Shown here piece by piece: positions 63,438 to 64,000 of a stretch of DNA of 64,000 bases. Position 1 is the stretch's first letter. The number at the start of each line of letters is the position of its first letter. A program made the translations under genes and the position numbers. The notes below the pieces were generated by a model that was given only the letters and a program-made list of their open reading frames with translations, made no database searches and was not told the DNA's origin. The DNA comes from Poriferisodalis sp965116715 (lineage in GTDB: Bacteria; Actinomycetota; Acidimicrobiia; Acidimicrobiales; Poriferisodalaceae): assembly GCA_965116715.1 (NCBI GenBank), contig OZ220724.1, positions 3,348,001 through 3,412,000 on the forward strand, given 5' to 3'.

Positions 63438-64000
63438 TCAGCGGCGGGAGTTGGCTGCGCCGCTGCTGGCCGTGTCGAGATTGTCGGGGCTGCCGGCGAA
63501 CGCCACGAGATCGTCGAGGCGTTCGTCGTTCGAGAACACCTCGTGCAGGGGCAGGCGCAGGCCGAGCCGGCGTTGGAGCTGACGGACTTCGAGCTCTTCG
63601 TCCCACAGGAACATCGTGACGGCAGTGCCGCTGCGGCCTGCCCGAGCTGTCCGTCCGGAGCGATGCAGGTAGGTCTTGTGCTCGGGCGGCACGTTGTAGT
63701 GCACCACCACGTCGACCTCGTCGATGTGCAGCCCGCGGGCGGCGACATCGGTGGCGACCAGTGCGGCCAGTTTGCCTTTGGCGAAGTTGGCCAGCGCACG
63801 CTCGCGCTTGACTTGGGGCAGGTCGCCGTGGATGGCGCCCGCCTGCACGCCGGCCTCTCGCAGCTCGCGGGTGAGCTGGTCGGCGCCCCGCTTGGTGCGT
63901 GTGAACAGCAACGTGCGGCCGTTGGCCCCGATGATGCGTGCTGCGACCTGCACCCGGTTCATCTTGTGCACAGACAGGAAGAGGTGCCCCATCTCGGCGA
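63438..64000 (-). CDS. DEAD-box RNA helicase, C-terminal part (5' end outside window)
   Basis: The last 187 or so codons of a superfamily 2 RNA helicase. RecA-like domain 2 motifs are present: IV in RTLLFTRTKRGADQL, V in ALVATDVAARGLHIDEVDVVVHYN and VI in HRSGRTARAGRSG. The tail is short (about 45 residues, ending AANSRR). The frame stays open to the window edge, so the DEAD motif lies beyond it. Likely role: RNA unwinding in ribosome assembly or mRNA turnover. Confidence 0.95.
   Translation of the reverse strand, partial: AEMGHLFLSVHKMNRVQVAARIIGANGRTLLFTRTKRGADQLTRELREAGVQAGAIHGDLPQVKRERALANFAKGKLAALVATDVAARGLHIDEVDVVVHYNVPPEHKTYLHRSGRTARAGRSGTAVTMFLWDEELEVRQLQRRLGLRLPLHEVFSNDERLDDLVAFAGSPDNLDTASSGAANSRR

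Overview
The window is high-GC chromosomal DNA from an actinobacterium. The organism is probably from the Acidimicrobiia or a related deep lineage, which is an inference from gene content. The supporting signs are three F420-type (LLM) oxidoreductases, a DUF222-HNH (13E12-like) nuclease, several CoA-transferase, acyl-CoA dehydrogenase, enoyl-CoA hydratase and SDR genes, and an actinobacterial order of housekeeping genes (ftsK, pgsA, cinA, recA, miaB, miaA, dapF/hflX). Many genes have no Shine-Dalgarno sequence. Instead a TANNNT box lies 6-9 nt before an ATG or GTG, which is the mark of leaderless transcription. No phage structural genes, plasmid backbone or CRISPR array were seen.

Layout: 1-524 is the 3' end of ftsK. 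675-7403 holds a convergent pair, a 1241-aa protein ending in a PD-(D/E)XK-type nuclease motif and a type IIG-like restriction-methyltransferase, which look like an acquired defence locus. 7730-16089 is metabolic: P450, MBL hydrolase, SMP-30 protein, phytanoyl-CoA dioxygenase, SDR, EamA transporter, DUF6159 membrane protein and an F420 oxidoreductase. 16135-18997 holds a solitary DNA methyltransferase and a secreted FN3 protein with 17-bp direct repeats in its promoter. 18998-30305 is mainly acyl-CoA and small-molecule metabolism, plus a DUF222-HNH nuclease and a hicAB module. 30359-39265 mixes a divergent family-A DNA polymerase, higBA, a HIRAN-domain protein, pgsA, cinA, a GIY-YIG-like protein and vapBC.

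39361-46812 contains two more F420 oxidoreductases and a rearrangement hot spot. There, an intact ISL3-family element abuts a second, broken ISL3 copy. On one side is a fragment of a CoA-transferase gene, on the other a MATE transporter that has lost its 5' part, followed by an IS3-type transposase remnant. An enoyl-CoA hydratase / MFS / CoA-transferase operon completes the region. 47768-57880 is the housekeeping block: recA behind a promoter with a LexA-type box in its spacer, a Baeyer-Villiger-type monooxygenase, miaB, miaA, dapC (start codon inside a vapC gene), vapBC, hflX and dapF. 57935-64000 holds a vapBC-like pair with a palindromic operator, a DUF4143 ATPase, an SDR, tRNA-Gly(GCC), metX and the 3' part of a DEAD-box helicase.

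The most novel-looking item is a 140-bp highly structured intergenic element present twice (57935-58074 and 60345-60484). The copies differ at about five positions, and the clear substitutions inside the folded region fall at unpaired sites. Other points worth following are the 1241-aa nuclease-tailed protein, the polymerase with about 175 extra residues between motifs B and C, the HIRAN plus Cys/His-cluster protein coupled to an aminotransferase gene, and the iteron-like repeats at 18733-18774.
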